Source: Chryseobacterium ginsenosidimutans (GTDB lineage Bacteria > Bacteroidota > Bacteroidia > Flavobacteriales > Weeksellaceae). From it: a stretch of DNA of 64,000 nucleotides. The notes under the pieces were generated by a model. That model was not told the origin of the DNA. It made no database searches and worked only from the letters and a program-made list of their open reading frames with translations. Below, in pieces: positions 51,204 to 60,541 of the stretch. The stretch spans positions 1 through 64,000 of the forward strand of contig NZ_JAUSXC010000001.1 in NCBI RefSeq assembly GCF_030823405.1. Direction: 5' to 3'. The position numbers and the translations under genes are program-made. The stretch's first letter is position 1. The number at the start of each line of letters is the position of its first letter.

Positions 51204-53900
51204 TTATCTCGTCCATTTATGAAGATGCTCTATCTGTACATTCCTTTTCATTAAAGATTGAAATCTCAACTTTAATAAAATTTTTCTTCCTTCGATTGTT
51301 CTTGTAAAAACTAAATCAGATTTATCAAAAGTTTCGCTCCAGGTTTTTCTGAAAAACTCAGCGCTATTTTTATTTTTTGCAAAAATTTCAGGAATTGGGA
51401 AATATAAACTTTTCTTCATGAAAAAGAATCTATCATTCTGCTCTATTAGATATCTCGGATTATCAACAGGAACAATTAATTCCTGCAAAGTCTGAGTAAA
51501 TTGTGATCTTTCATAATTGCTTCCTCCCTCCAAATGACAGATTGAATTTTTGAAAACATCACTTGAAGTGACTACCGTTAATTTTTCAACAGGGGTATGA
51601 ATGATATTTTCATTAATAAGATTTTTCAAAACAATATTCCCTATTAATTCCAGATGTTTTGCGATATTTTTATATTTTAAATATTGCTTTGTAGCTCTAA
51701 AAAACTTTCCTCCATAGATAATAATTCCAATGAGACCTGCAACAATAGAAACTTTGAAAAAACTTTCCGTAGAATGTATATCATCAAATGATTTTACAAT
51801 CTCCGAAACAACTTCATACAAAAAAGTAAGCACCGTAGAAACCATGATTCCCGAAAAATTTCCAATCATTTTTCTCAGATAATTCATTTTCATTTCTTCG
51901 TTCTCCCGCATTGATTCAATAGGAATTTTCATTTCTTCAACCAGAATATTTCCTTTAGCCAAAGCTGTATTCCAACGTCTGGAAAGATTCTTGCGATCTT
52001 TGGCAAAAGAAAATGTTTGGAGATTAATTAAAGAAAATTCTTTTTTATCTTCAATAATTTTGATATTCAACCGTTCAAAATTATTTTCAACAGAAGAATT
52101 CACATCATTTGAGACACCAACAAAAGTTTTAAATCTTCTTTTTAAAATATCAAAATCCTGTCCTCCGTTTTTGCTCTTTTCATCAAAACAGACAAGATGC
52201 CAAATATTCCCGGTCTTCTGGGGATTATCTTTATCCGTCCGGATTACTCTTCCTCTCATTTGATTGGAAAGAACAAATGAGCTTACAAAACTTGCAAGAA
52301 TCAGGGAATTCATTTTCGGGGCATCCCAACCTTCTCCCAATAGCGATTTTGTCCCGATTAAAACCTGAATTTCACCATACTGAAAAATCTCGGTGATGAT
52401 GTGAACAATATTATGTCTTATCTGATCTGTAATATTGACCAAGAAATAATCTTTATCATAAGAAAGTTCAGAAACTGCAATATTTAAAATTCCTTTTTTA
52501 CGGCAAAGTTCATCAAAAACTTCTTTGGAACTTTTAGGAATAATTACAATACTTCCTGTAAGAACACCCATTTTTTTCTTATCAGGATTTTCTCTTCTTA
52601 ATTTCTCAAAAATAGGAATCGCTCCGATCTTATCCAGTTCGAAATTGTTCTGAATAGTATTCGCTAAAAATTCTTTTTTGATAAAGTCTGTAAGAATGAC
52701 CATTTTTAAATCATCATTAAGAGCAGAGTATTCAAAATCTACAATTTCTTTTATCCCCTGAAGCTTCCCTACACTTGAATTAAAGATTTGAGTTAAGTTT
52801 TTATTATTAAGAAAACTAACCATTTTTTTCTCCAGAAAGCCATGTCTTCTTAATTTATTTTCAAGATTGGTGCGGTGTTCTTCAAATTGCTTAAAATTAA
52901 TTTCATCCACAAAAAGATAAAAATCAATTAATTCTTCAAGCCAGAAAAAATCAAAATAAGGGACAAATTTCTGTTGATCTCCAACAATTTCAAAATGAAT
53001 ATCAGCAATCTCTTTTCCCGTAAAATTAAGATAAACTAATCCCGATGTGTAGGAAGAAAGATTTTCATAGATCCAGTCGAGATTTTGTTCGGGATTCTGA
53101 TAAACAGGGTGATTTTCTAAAGCATAAAGCAAAACTTTATCATTTCTTATTTCTTCAAAAAAATCATTTGCATGGTTGTAATATTCTTCAATTGTATGTT
53201 GCTCTTTTTCGGTTGGCAATGTAAAATACACAAGATCCTGATGCGGGCAAAGATCTCCTTCGATCATCAGCTCAGGAACCGATATTTCTACGTCTACAGC
53301 GCTATTCAAATGAATATATTTATGCCATTCTGCACCGGAAACATCAAAAGGAGGAGTCGCCGTTAATGCTACAATTGTCGGATTGATTTCTTTTTTTAAA
53401 TCGATCAAGCTTTTCCACCATGCATTTTTAAGATGATGAGCTTCATCCAAAATGAAAGTTTTTATTTTTTGCTTTTTTAATTTCTTTACAATCTCAGAAA
53501 TAGAAACAGAGGAACATTCTTCCTCAAAATTTTCATCATCTGTTTCACTTTCCTTTACATTATTACAAGCTGCATGAATTCCCTGATAGGTTGTAACAGT
53601 GACAAAATTTGGATTTTTGATATCGGTAGATATCCATTCCGGAATACTTTCTACATCAAGAAACAATTCACAAAATCTTTGAACCCATTGATTTCTGATC
53701 GCCAAAGTCGGAGTAACAATTAATGTCGGTTTGTTTAATCTCAACATTACTTCCAATCCTAAAACAGTCTTTCCCGAACCAGGAGGCGCTACAATATGAA
53801 CATGATCGTCTGTAAGATAATCGTCAACATGATTCAGAAAATTTTCCTGATACTTTCTCCAATTATATTTAAATTTTATTCCTAATGGAAATGAATTCAT
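51204..53900 (-). CDS. DEAD/DEAH-box helicase with membrane segments
   Basis: An 898-residue superfamily 2 helicase. Walker A is VAPPGSGKTVLGLEVMLRL (about residue 40), the DEAH box is FILDEAHHLK, motif III is ALTATPPF, and the C-terminal RecA domain has IGTKSLLGEGWDAPKMNSLILASF and QMRGRVIRTDKD (motif VI). Beyond about residue 650 there are two hydrophobic stretches (GIMVSTVLTFLYEVV and VSIVAGLIGIIIYGG), unusual for a helicase, and then a basic C-terminal domain. The 5' end is overlapped by 32 bases by the uracil-glycosylase-like gene upstream, so both form one unit. A repair or defence role is inferred. Confidence 0.88.
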   Translation of the reverse strand: MNSFPLGIKFKYNWRKYQENFLNHVDDYLTDDHVHIVAPPGSGKTVLGLEVMLRLNKPTLIVTPTLAIRNQWVQRFCELFLDVESIPEWISTDIKNPNFVTVTTYQGIHAACNNVKESETDDENFEEECSSVSISEIVKKLKKQKIKTFILDEAHHLKNAWWKSLIDLKKEINPTIVALTATPPFDVSGAEWHKYIHLNSAVDVEISVPELMIEGDLCPHQDLVYFTLPTEKEQHTIEEYYNHANDFFEEIRNDKVLLYALENHPVYQNPEQNLDWIYENLSSYTSGLVYLNFTGKEIADIHFEIVGDQQKFVPYFDFFWLEELIDFYLFVDEINFKQFEEHRTNLENKLRRHGFLEKKMVSFLNNKNLTQIFNSSVGKLQGIKEIVDFEYSALNDDLKMVILTDFIKKEFLANTIQNNFELDKIGAIPIFEKLRRENPDKKKMGVLTGSIVIIPKSSKEVFDELCRKKGILNIAVSELSYDKDYFLVNITDQIRHNIVHIITEIFQYGEIQVLIGTKSLLGEGWDAPKMNSLILASFVSSFVLSNQMRGRVIRTDKDNPQKTGNIWHLVCFDEKSKNGGQDFDILKRRFKTFVGVSNDVNSSVENNFERLNIKIIEDKKEFSLINLQTFSFAKDRKNLSRRWNTALAKGNILVEEMKIPIESMRENEEMKMNYLRKMIGNFSGIMVSTVLTFLYEVVSEIVKSFDDIHSTESFFKVSIVAGLIGIIIYGGKFFRATKQYLKYKNIAKHLELIGNIVLKNLINENIIHTPVEKLTVVTSSDVFKNSICHLEGGSNYERSQFTQTLQELIVPVDNPRYLIEQNDRFFFMKKSLYFPIPEIFAKNKNSAEFFRKTWSETFDKSDLVFTRTIEGRKILLKLRFQSLMKRNVQIEHLHKWTR

Positions 53901-54591
53901 TCAAATTTTTTTTTAAAGCTAAAATATATTTGTCGATATACAGTTGTTTCTCCTTCAATTTGTATTGCTGAATATATCTCGGATGCTCCAAAACTGTCAT
54001 CTTATCGAAAAGTTGTGCTTCCTGATTTAATTTAGAAATAAAATCTGCATTTTTCTTACCTAAAATAAAAACTTCCGAAGTATCAAGATGTAAACTAATG
54101 TGTTTCTTTAAGGAATCGATCATAAAATCTTTTACCTCATTAAAAAGAGCTTTATCATCGTAATAATTAGCGTTGATCCAGCTTCCTTTTGACTTTCTTA
54201 CAATCGCCAACGGAAAAGGTGAATTGATATAAATATCTTTGTAAAATTCTTCTGCATTGCCATATTCTGCGATCATATCATACATGAAAACAGAGGAAAT
54301 TTCATGCGTATGAGCCGATTCCATTTTAATTCCGCACACGCTTTCCAAACGTTTTGTATCGGTGAACGGAACTCCGGTAACGCCCGCTCCTTTACGGCTC
54401 GGATTAATTCCGATGATAAATTTTCTTTGGTTGGAATCATTATAATATTTGTGATAAAACTTTTGCATAACAATCATCGTTTCAGGATTATCCAGATACG
54501 GATTCAACACTTGAAAGTCATCGGGAAGATTTCCGCCGTATTGTAAATTTTGGTTAAATTCTACGACTTTATCAGCAAAAGTTTTATTCAT
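53869..54591 (-). CDS. Uracil-DNA glycosylase superfamily protein (DUF4918-like)
   Basis: A 240-residue protein. FIIGINPSRKGAGVTGVPFTDTKRL corresponds to motif 1 of the uracil-DNA glycosylase superfamily and VLEHPRYIQQY to motif 2 (His-Pro). The arrangement resembles the SMUG2/DUF4918 branch found in Bacteroidota. The expected activity is removal of uracil or a damaged base from DNA. Its 3' end overlaps the helicase start by 32 bases, which indicates tight co-expression. Confidence 0.85.
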   Translation of the reverse strand: MNKTFADKVVEFNQNLQYGGNLPDDFQVLNPYLDNPETMIVMQKFYHKYYNDSNQRKFIIGINPSRKGAGVTGVPFTDTKRLESVCGIKMESAHTHEISSVFMYDMIAEYGNAEEFYKDIYINSPFPLAIVRKSKGSWINANYYDDKALFNEVKDFMIDSLKKHISLHLDTSEVFILGKKNADFISKLNQEAQLFDKMTVLEHPRYIQQYKLKEKQLYIDKYILALKKNLNEFISIRNKI

Positions 54592-54632
54592 GTTTACTCT
54601 TTAAGAAAAACAAAATTTTCAGGTTGATCATC

Positions 54633-55370
54633 TTATTCATCATAATCTTCCTCATCGCCTTCTTCGCTTAAAGCCAGTTCGATATCAATAAACTGAATAT
54701 ACAATCCACAAATTTCTTCATTGGCATCGTAAGCAAAGTAAACAGGATAACTACCGTCACCAAAACCACTGGCAAACATCGGAATCTGATAATTGGTATT
54801 TGGAACAGTCCAGTTAATCCAATCTCCCGCATCTCTCTGATTGTTGGGATAATCTTTATAGCTCTGTGCAAAAAGTCCGGCAAAATAATCATCATACATA
54901 TTGTCGACATCTATTTCAGAGACAAATTTATCCACATTAGGAAGTACTTCTGCATCAGCAATACAGCCTAAACCAGCATCCACTGCGAAACCAAAAAAGT
55001 CGTCTTCGGTTACCTCTTCCAATTCTTCAATTCCTACTAAGGCTTCTCTGTAAACAACAGGTTTTTCTTTGGTAAATTCCACTTTTACCACCGCATATCT
55101 GTCGCCCCAATCTTCAGATTTCACCACAGCAATTGTTACAGGAAAATTCCCTTTCGGAGCCTGAACAAAATAAGGTGACTGATTGGCATTCAGAGAAACA
55201 AGCGGATCTCTTACCACCACTTTTCCGGAAGGAAGAGAAACATTTCCTATTTCCATGGTTTCTAACTGCTGACCGGCAATTTCATTTGAAGTAAAATAAG
55301 TTTCTAAATCTGTAGGACATACAAGAATATTTTTCACTTCTTCCCACTTTTGTATCCAGCTTTCGTTCAT
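54633..55370 (-). CDS. DUF4241 protein
   Basis: A 245-residue soluble acidic protein. LPSGKVVVRDPLVSLN, the FPVTIAVVK...WGDRYAVVKVEF segment and FASGFGDGSYPVYFAYDANEEICGLYIQFIDIEL are typical of DUF4241. The C-terminus is highly acidic (EEGDEEDYDE). The function is unknown; family members occur near polymorphic toxin loci as far as I recall. It lies next to a fragment of a SUKH-like protein, which fits an immunity-gene context. Confidence 0.82.
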   Translation of the reverse strand: MNESWIQKWEEVKNILVCPTDLETYFTSNEIAGQQLETMEIGNVSLPSGKVVVRDPLVSLNANQSPYFVQAPKGNFPVTIAVVKSEDWGDRYAVVKVEFTKEKPVVYREALVGIEELEEVTEDDFFGFAVDAGLGCIADAEVLPNVDKFVSEIDVDNMYDDYFAGLFAQSYKDYPNNQRDAGDWINWTVPNTNYQIPMFASGFGDGSYPVYFAYDANEEICGLYIQFIDIELALSEEGDEEDYDE

Positions 55371-55416
55371 TATTTTTATTTTATGATGTAATTGTAAGTT
55401 TAAAAATAGCCATTAT

Positions 55417-55599
55417 TTAATCTAAATCAAACTCTTCTTCGTTTTTTAATCCTTTAACAAAGGTTTCAAAATCCTTTGCCAGAAAAATTTTCTTATAATC
55501 ATTTTCCTGATCTACATGCACCACTTCCGGCTCACCGTTTTTTCCGCATTTAGAATAATCAAGCAAAATCATAATGGGAGTAGTTCTTATATCTGTCAT
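55417..55599 (-). CDS. SMI1/KNR4 (SUKH) domain C-terminal fragment
   Basis: A 60-residue open frame whose sequence MILLDYSKCGKNGEPEVVHVDQENDYKKIFLAKDFETFVKGL equals the last third of SUKH-family proteins, which are often toxin-immunity proteins. The N-terminal two thirds are absent, and only about 75 bases separate it from the paaZ stop codon. It may be a remnant, or a short gene whose product is a solitary C-terminal domain. I consider a remnant more likely. Confidence 0.5.
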   Translation of the reverse strand: MTDIRTTPIMILLDYSKCGKNGEPEVVHVDQENDYKKIFLAKDFETFVKGLKNEEEFDLD

Positions 55600-55678
55600 T
55601 CATTTGTGTGTTTATAAATTTAGAAAAATCCCTTTCAGTAAAACTAAAAGGGATTATAAATTTATATTTTATTTTGAA

Positions 55679-58174
55679 TTAAATCAATCCAAATTGTTCA
55701 AAATGATGGGTGAAATGTTTTTTATGCATCAGTTCCCACATTTCTTTATTCAGTTTTCCGAAAACAAAATTCATATGTTCGGCTTGCGGATTCTCTTTAT
55801 AGTAAATGGAGAATTTCTTCAGATTATCCATGAAAGATAGCTTTGCAGCTTCCAGGTTTTTATGTTTTAATTCTAATAATTTATCATCTTCAGCCAGGAA
55901 CGGCGCAGGGAAATCTTTTGGCATTTTTCTGTGATTGTACAGAGAATCCTGCCATTTTTCCAACTGCTCTTCAGGAGTGAAACATTTGTCGGCTTCCGGC
56001 TCGCCTAAACTTACCAAAACAGTAAAGTCTAAATGCTCAATCATTTGCTGAGGTGACATTTTACCCCAAGTTGGCTGCGTATTCTCAGTTAAGCCATTCA
56101 ACGTTTTCTGAATATTTTTCAAATTCAAATCGATAAACGGAGATTTTTTTGCAACCAGAGTTAAAATAGTTGCTACACAAACGACCTCATCTCGTTGATT
56201 CACCACTTCAACCAGCCACTTTACCACACCGGAAGGAATATTTCTGCCTTTTACCCCTCTATTGATTCTTTCTTTTGCCGTTAAATAAACCGTAATGGTA
56301 TCTCCCGCATACACCGGTTTGAAGAACGAACAGTTTTCTAATCCATAATTGGCAATAACCGGTCCTTTTTTACCTGAAACGAACAGTCCGGCCGCAGCAG
56401 AAAGGATAAAATATCCGTGCGCAACGGTTTTATCAAAAATCGTTCCCGATAAGCTCGTTGCATCCGTGTGTGCGTAAAAATGATCCCACGAAACATTAGA
56501 AAAATTCACGATATCGGCATCAGTAACCGTTCTGCCTGCTGTTTCTAAAGAATCCCCAACCTCAACATCTTCAAAATACTTCTGGAAAGGATGTTTGTCT
56601 GCATATTTTTTCTCAGCACCTTGCTGATATACTTTTGTAATTGCCGTCAAAATATCTGGCGAACCTTGAATTGCTGTTTTTTGAAGGAAGAAATGAAGAC
56701 CATTTAAGCCACCCATTTCTTCGCCACCTCCTGCTCTTCCAGGACCACCATGCATCAAAGTAGGAAGCGGCGAACCGTGGCCTGTACTTTCTTTGGCGTT
56801 GTCTCTGTTTAGCACAAAGATTCTTCCGTGCTGAGACGCCATTTTCCAGGAAGTTTCGGCTACAAATTTCTCATCATGAGAAACAATAGAACCTACCAAA
56901 CTTCCTTTTCCTCTTTTTGCCAATGCAGCTGCTTCATCCGCATCTTTGTAAGGCATCAACGTAGAAACCGGACCAAACGCTTCAACATCGTGAGAGATAT
57001 TTTTAGTGAAAGGAGAATCATTTAAGAATAATTTCGGGCTCATAAATGATCCGTTTTCATAATCTGCATCTACCAATTCGTGTTTTCCATCATAAATTAA
57101 TTCGTTCTCCGTTTTTAAGATATTTACTTTTCTTAAAACTTCGTCATACTGCTGTTTTCCAACCAAAGAGCCCATTCTTGTTTCTCTGCTTAGAGGATTT
57201 CCTATTTTAGTCTGATCCAACGCTTTAGATAAAGCATTCTGAACATCACCAATTAAATTATCAGGAACCAGAATTCTTCTGATCGCTGTACATTTCTGAC
57301 CTGCTTTCGTGGTCATTTCGGTACGAACTTCTTTGATGAACAGATCAAATTCTGGAGTTCCCGGTTTTGCATCCAATCCGAGGATCGAACAGTTTAAAGA
57401 ATCGGCTTCCATATTGAAACGAACAGCATTTCCTGAAACAGAAGGCAACGATTTTAACTTTTTACCTGTCGTGGCAGAACCTGTGAACAATACAGAATCT
57501 CCATCCTGAACATAATCCAAAATGTTTCCCGGCTCACCGCAAACCAATTGAAGCGCTCCTTCGGGAAGAACTCCACTTTCAATCATATCCTGAAAAACAG
57601 CACTCGTTAAATAAGAACCGTAAGGAGACGGTTTCACAATACTTGGAACGCCTGCTAACAATGAAGTGGACAGTTTCTCCAACATTCCCCAAACAGGAAA
57701 ATTGTAAGCATTAATTTGTACAGAAACTCCTTCACTTGGCGTTAAAATGTGAGTTCCCAGGAAAGTTCCGTTAGCAGAAATTTTCTGAGTTTCCCCATCT
57801 ACCCAAAAAGGAGTATTCGGAAGCATTCTTTTCGCCAACCCAGAATATGTGAAGAAAGTTCCAAAACCTCCTTCAATATCTACCCAAGAATCTGCGTGAG
57901 TTGCGCCCGTTTTATATGATAATTCGTAATATTTTTTCTTTCTTTCTAAAAGATACAGCGCTACTTTTTTTAACATTTCTCCACGATCGTAGAACGTCAT
58001 GGATGAAAGGTTTTTGTAACCGACTGTTCTTCCGTAGTCAAGAGCCTGTTCAAAATTAAGCCCTTCCGTATCCGAAACAGCAACCTGCTCTCCTGTCACA
58101 GCATTGTACAAAGGAATTCCGTTTCCGGTGCCTTCTACCCATTCGCCGTGAATATAGTTTTTTAATTTTTCCAT
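55679..58174 (-). CDS. paaZ: Bifunctional PaaZ (ring-opening) with C-terminal DUF1569-like extension
   Basis: PaaZ opens the oxepin-CoA ring of the phenylacetate pathway and oxidises the resulting aldehyde. Residues about 1-510 are aldehyde dehydrogenase (catalytic Cys in TKAGQKCTAIRRILVP; Glu in FNMEADSLN) and about 530-680 a MaoC-type hydratase (ADIVNFSNVSWDHFYAHTDATS). Typical PaaZ ends there; this protein has about 150 more residues (PTWGKMSPQQMIEHLDFTVLVSLG ... HHFEQFGLI) that resemble DUF1569/DinB-like helical proteins. The length of 831 residues and continuous frame support a true fusion. Other paa genes follow at 59852-64000. Confidence 0.92.
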   Translation of the reverse strand: MEKLKNYIHGEWVEGTGNGIPLYNAVTGEQVAVSDTEGLNFEQALDYGRTVGYKNLSSMTFYDRGEMLKKVALYLLERKKKYYELSYKTGATHADSWVDIEGGFGTFFTYSGLAKRMLPNTPFWVDGETQKISANGTFLGTHILTPSEGVSVQINAYNFPVWGMLEKLSTSLLAGVPSIVKPSPYGSYLTSAVFQDMIESGVLPEGALQLVCGEPGNILDYVQDGDSVLFTGSATTGKKLKSLPSVSGNAVRFNMEADSLNCSILGLDAKPGTPEFDLFIKEVRTEMTTKAGQKCTAIRRILVPDNLIGDVQNALSKALDQTKIGNPLSRETRMGSLVGKQQYDEVLRKVNILKTENELIYDGKHELVDADYENGSFMSPKLFLNDSPFTKNISHDVEAFGPVSTLMPYKDADEAAALAKRGKGSLVGSIVSHDEKFVAETSWKMASQHGRIFVLNRDNAKESTGHGSPLPTLMHGGPGRAGGGEEMGGLNGLHFFLQKTAIQGSPDILTAITKVYQQGAEKKYADKHPFQKYFEDVEVGDSLETAGRTVTDADIVNFSNVSWDHFYAHTDATSLSGTIFDKTVAHGYFILSAAAGLFVSGKKGPVIANYGLENCSFFKPVYAGDTITVYLTAKERINRGVKGRNIPSGVVKWLVEVVNQRDEVVCVATILTLVAKKSPFIDLNLKNIQKTLNGLTENTQPTWGKMSPQQMIEHLDFTVLVSLGEPEADKCFTPEEQLEKWQDSLYNHRKMPKDFPAPFLAEDDKLLELKHKNLEAAKLSFMDNLKKFSIYYKENPQAEHMNFVFGKLNKEMWELMHKKHFTHHFEQFGLI

Positions 58175-58190
58175 ATTTATATTGGATATT

Positions 58191-58740
58191 TTAATATTTA
58201 ATTTTTGCCTCTTTATTCACTTCTGGATGTTTGTCCAACAAATAAAGAATTCGGTCTGATTTAGAAAAAGGAATATTACAAATAGTACAAGCTTCTTTTA
58301 AATCAATAAGATATTTTTTATACAGTTCTATTTTCTTTGGTTTACTGAATGGGATTTTTAAATTCACTCCATGTATAATTCTGTAAACTCGCTGGTCAAT
58401 AATTTGAAAATAATCAGGATTAATAAATCTCAAAAAAGTCGAAGCCATCGGTAAATCAAAACCTTTTGAATTTAATAATTTTATTAAAATATAATCTGAT
58501 AAACTTTCATCATATCCTTTTCTTAACTCATTAATTTTCACAATTAAATCATCATCAATTTCAGGGAATCTGTTTGTCTTCCAAAGAACGATTTCTAACA
58601 TCGTTTCATAAGTGAAATCATCTTTTTTAGTATCAAGTTTCTCCGTTAATTCTTTCTGATATTTAAATTCAGGAAGTTCACTAAGAAAGTTCTTCTATAT
58701 TTTCGATGTTCCTTATATTCTTAATTTCATTTCTATCCAT
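58191..58740 (-). pseudogene. Frameshifted HhH-GPD-like protein
   Basis: An open frame from 58601 to 58191 (136 codons) starts inside a longer protein. Upstream, MDRNEIKNIRNIENIEEL (from ATG 58740) continues after one extra T near 58684 as LSELPEFKYQKELTEKLDTKKDDF and joins the open frame. The intact protein would have about 182 residues. The segment LPMASTFLRFINPDYFQIIDQRVYRIIHG resembles the catalytic-loop region of HhH-GPD-type base-excision proteins, but the assignment is weak. The frameshift could be a sequencing error at a T-run. Confidence 0.6.
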
Positions 58741-58750
58741 AATTAAGATA

Positions 58751-59578
58751 TTACTTTGGTTCCTGATAAGGAAACAGCTTCACCAACCCCTCATACAAAC
58801 TTCTGTGAAGAATCGTTGCATGATTGTCTGTTTCCATCATTTTGTATTCTACAGTCCAGTTTTTCTTGTTTGATTTTTTAAGAATATCATAGAAATCTTC
58901 TGCATCTTTTACCATCACTTTATGCTCTCCTTTTCCGACAGAGACATACACAAATTTTTTGGTATCCGGAATTTTAGCCAATAACTGATTGGCCTGTTTC
59001 AAAAGACTTTCATCATTCCACCACAAACTCGGACTGATGATAAAATAATTATTAAATAGTTGAGGTTTTTTCAGCAAAATTTCTGTTGCTAGAAGTCCAC
59101 CAAGAGATTGTCCAAAGATATAAGTATCGGTCGTTTTAAACTGACTTTCGATGTAAGGTTTTAGTTCTTTTTCAAGGAAATTAATAAACTTATCAGAATG
59201 TCCTGTTGTAGGATAGTCTTTCTGTAAATCTTTTAAATCGGTATGAAAAGTGAAGTCTTTTTTTCTATCAATATTGGCAATTCCGACAACAATCGTTTCC
59301 GGCATGCCGTACATTAAGTTGAAAAATTGAACCAATCCTGCAACATGAATAAAATCTTCATTCATGCTTCCATCCAGAAGATAGATAACCGGATAAGATT
59401 TTGTTTTGTCAAACTTTTGCGGAAGATAGATATTTAATATTCTTTCTTCTTTTAAAATTTTAGACTTCAATGTTCTAATTTCTCCAATAGTCAATGGTTT
59501 TACATTTCCATTTTGGGCTAAAACCATACTTTGAAATGCAAACAGGATACTAAAGAAGATGAGAAGTTTTTTAATCAT
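58751..59578 (-). CDS. Alpha/beta-hydrolase, esterase D/IroE-like
   Basis: A 275-residue exported esterase-like protein (signal peptide MIKKLLIFFSILFAFQSMVLAQ). The fold is that of putative esterases of the esterase D family: YPVIYLLDGSMNEDFI, VVGIAN, the nucleophile elbow GQSLGG (Ser), and a C-terminal HATILHRSLYEG with the likely catalytic His. Substrates in relatives include trilactone siderophores and S-formylglutathione; none can be chosen here. It is 10 bases downstream of the frameshifted gene and may be unrelated to the phenylacetate genes. Confidence 0.88.
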   Translation of the reverse strand: MIKKLLIFFSILFAFQSMVLAQNGNVKPLTIGEIRTLKSKILKEERILNIYLPQKFDKTKSYPVIYLLDGSMNEDFIHVAGLVQFFNLMYGMPETIVVGIANIDRKKDFTFHTDLKDLQKDYPTTGHSDKFINFLEKELKPYIESQFKTTDTYIFGQSLGGLLATEILLKKPQLFNNYFIISPSLWWNDESLLKQANQLLAKIPDTKKFVYVSVGKGEHKVMVKDAEDFYDILKKSNKKNWTVEYKMMETDNHATILHRSLYEGLVKLFPYQEPK

Positions 59579-59606
59579 ATTTTAAACTGATTTTAATCCT
59601 TCAAGA

Positions 59607-59828
59607 TTATTTTAATTTCTTACTATTTTTAAAGAGTTCATGCCAGGATTTATTGCCGTGTCCTAAAACAAAATTGATAAAAAAGAAAGTGATGAACATG
59701 AGTAGATAAAATATCCAACCTTCATTCTCACGTTTGAAGATAAGTCTTATGAGGTAAAAAAATAGCAGACCTACTAATCCTAAAGTTAAAGATTTCCAGA
59801 AGTTTCTCAAGGTGAAAATATCTTTCAT
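59607..59828 (-). CDS. Small membrane protein
   Basis: A 73-residue protein with two hydrophobic segments (LGLVGLLFFYLIRLIF and GWIFYLLMFITFFFINFVLG) and basic ends. No family recognised. It lies between the esterase and the paaY-like genes on the same strand with small gaps, so co-transcription is likely. Confidence 0.6.
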   Translation of the reverse strand: MKDIFTLRNFWKSLTLGLVGLLFFYLIRLIFKRENEGWIFYLLMFITFFFINFVLGHGNKSWHELFKNSKKLK

Positions 59829-59851
59829 ACATCTTCTTTTTACAAATTCAA

Positions 59852-60445
59852 TTATTTCACATCATCCCAAATGCTGTAATCAACAACTTTTGTAGGAATT
59901 TGCTGAACATATTCGGTAAACGGTTCACAAGGCAGAATTGCATCTTTCCCTTCTATTGCCAATTCCTGATATAATCTTGTTCCTTCGGTTTTCCACTTGA
60001 TCATTTCATCAGAAACATCACGAATGATTTTTGCGGGGCTTCCGACAATTAATTTTCTTGCATCACACTTGAAATTAGCCGGAACAAAAGCCAAAGCTCC
60101 GATGATGCATTCGTCACCGATTATTGCTTTATCCATTACGACAGCATTCATTCCAACCAAACAGTTTCTCCCGATATGTCCGGAATGGATAATCGCACCG
60201 TGACCAATATGTGCAGACTCTTCCAAAATCGTTTCAATCCCCGGAAAAACATGAAGTGTACAATTTTCCTGAACATTTGCACCGTCTTTGATTATAATTT
60301 TACCCCAGTCACCACGAATTACCGCGTTGGGACCGATATAAACTTCTTCGCCAATTTCCACATTTCCGATAATCACCGCTTGCGGATGAACGTAGGCAGA
60401 GGATTTTATGATAGGACGAATGCCGTGATATGAGTAAATATTCAT
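59852..60445 (-). CDS. Gamma-carbonic-anhydrase-like hexapeptide protein (PaaY-like)
   Basis: A 197-residue left-handed beta-helix protein started at MNIYSYHGIRPII; an upstream ATG adds 22 residues of non-coding character. Hexapeptide repeats begin with AYVHPQAVIIGNVEIGEEVYIGPNAVIRGDWGKIIIKDGANVQENCTLHVFPG. Three His residues (HVFPG, HIGHGAIIH) match the zinc site of gamma carbonic anhydrases. In phenylacetate clusters PaaY is a thioesterase that removes inhibitory CoA adducts; the location between paaZ and thiolase supports this. Confidence 0.85.
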   Translation of the reverse strand: MNIYSYHGIRPIIKSSAYVHPQAVIIGNVEIGEEVYIGPNAVIRGDWGKIIIKDGANVQENCTLHVFPGIETILEESAHIGHGAIIHSGHIGRNCLVGMNAVVMDKAIIGDECIIGALAFVPANFKCDARKLIVGSPAKIIRDVSDEMIKWKTEGTRLYQELAIEGKDAILPCEPFTEYVQQIPTKVVDYSIWDDVK

Positions 60446-60541
60446 AATTTTAATTTGAAAATTTGAAAATGAGCTAATTTGAAAATTAAAACACCATGAA
60501 GGAATTTTCAAATTCTCAAATTAACCTATTTTCAAGTTGTT

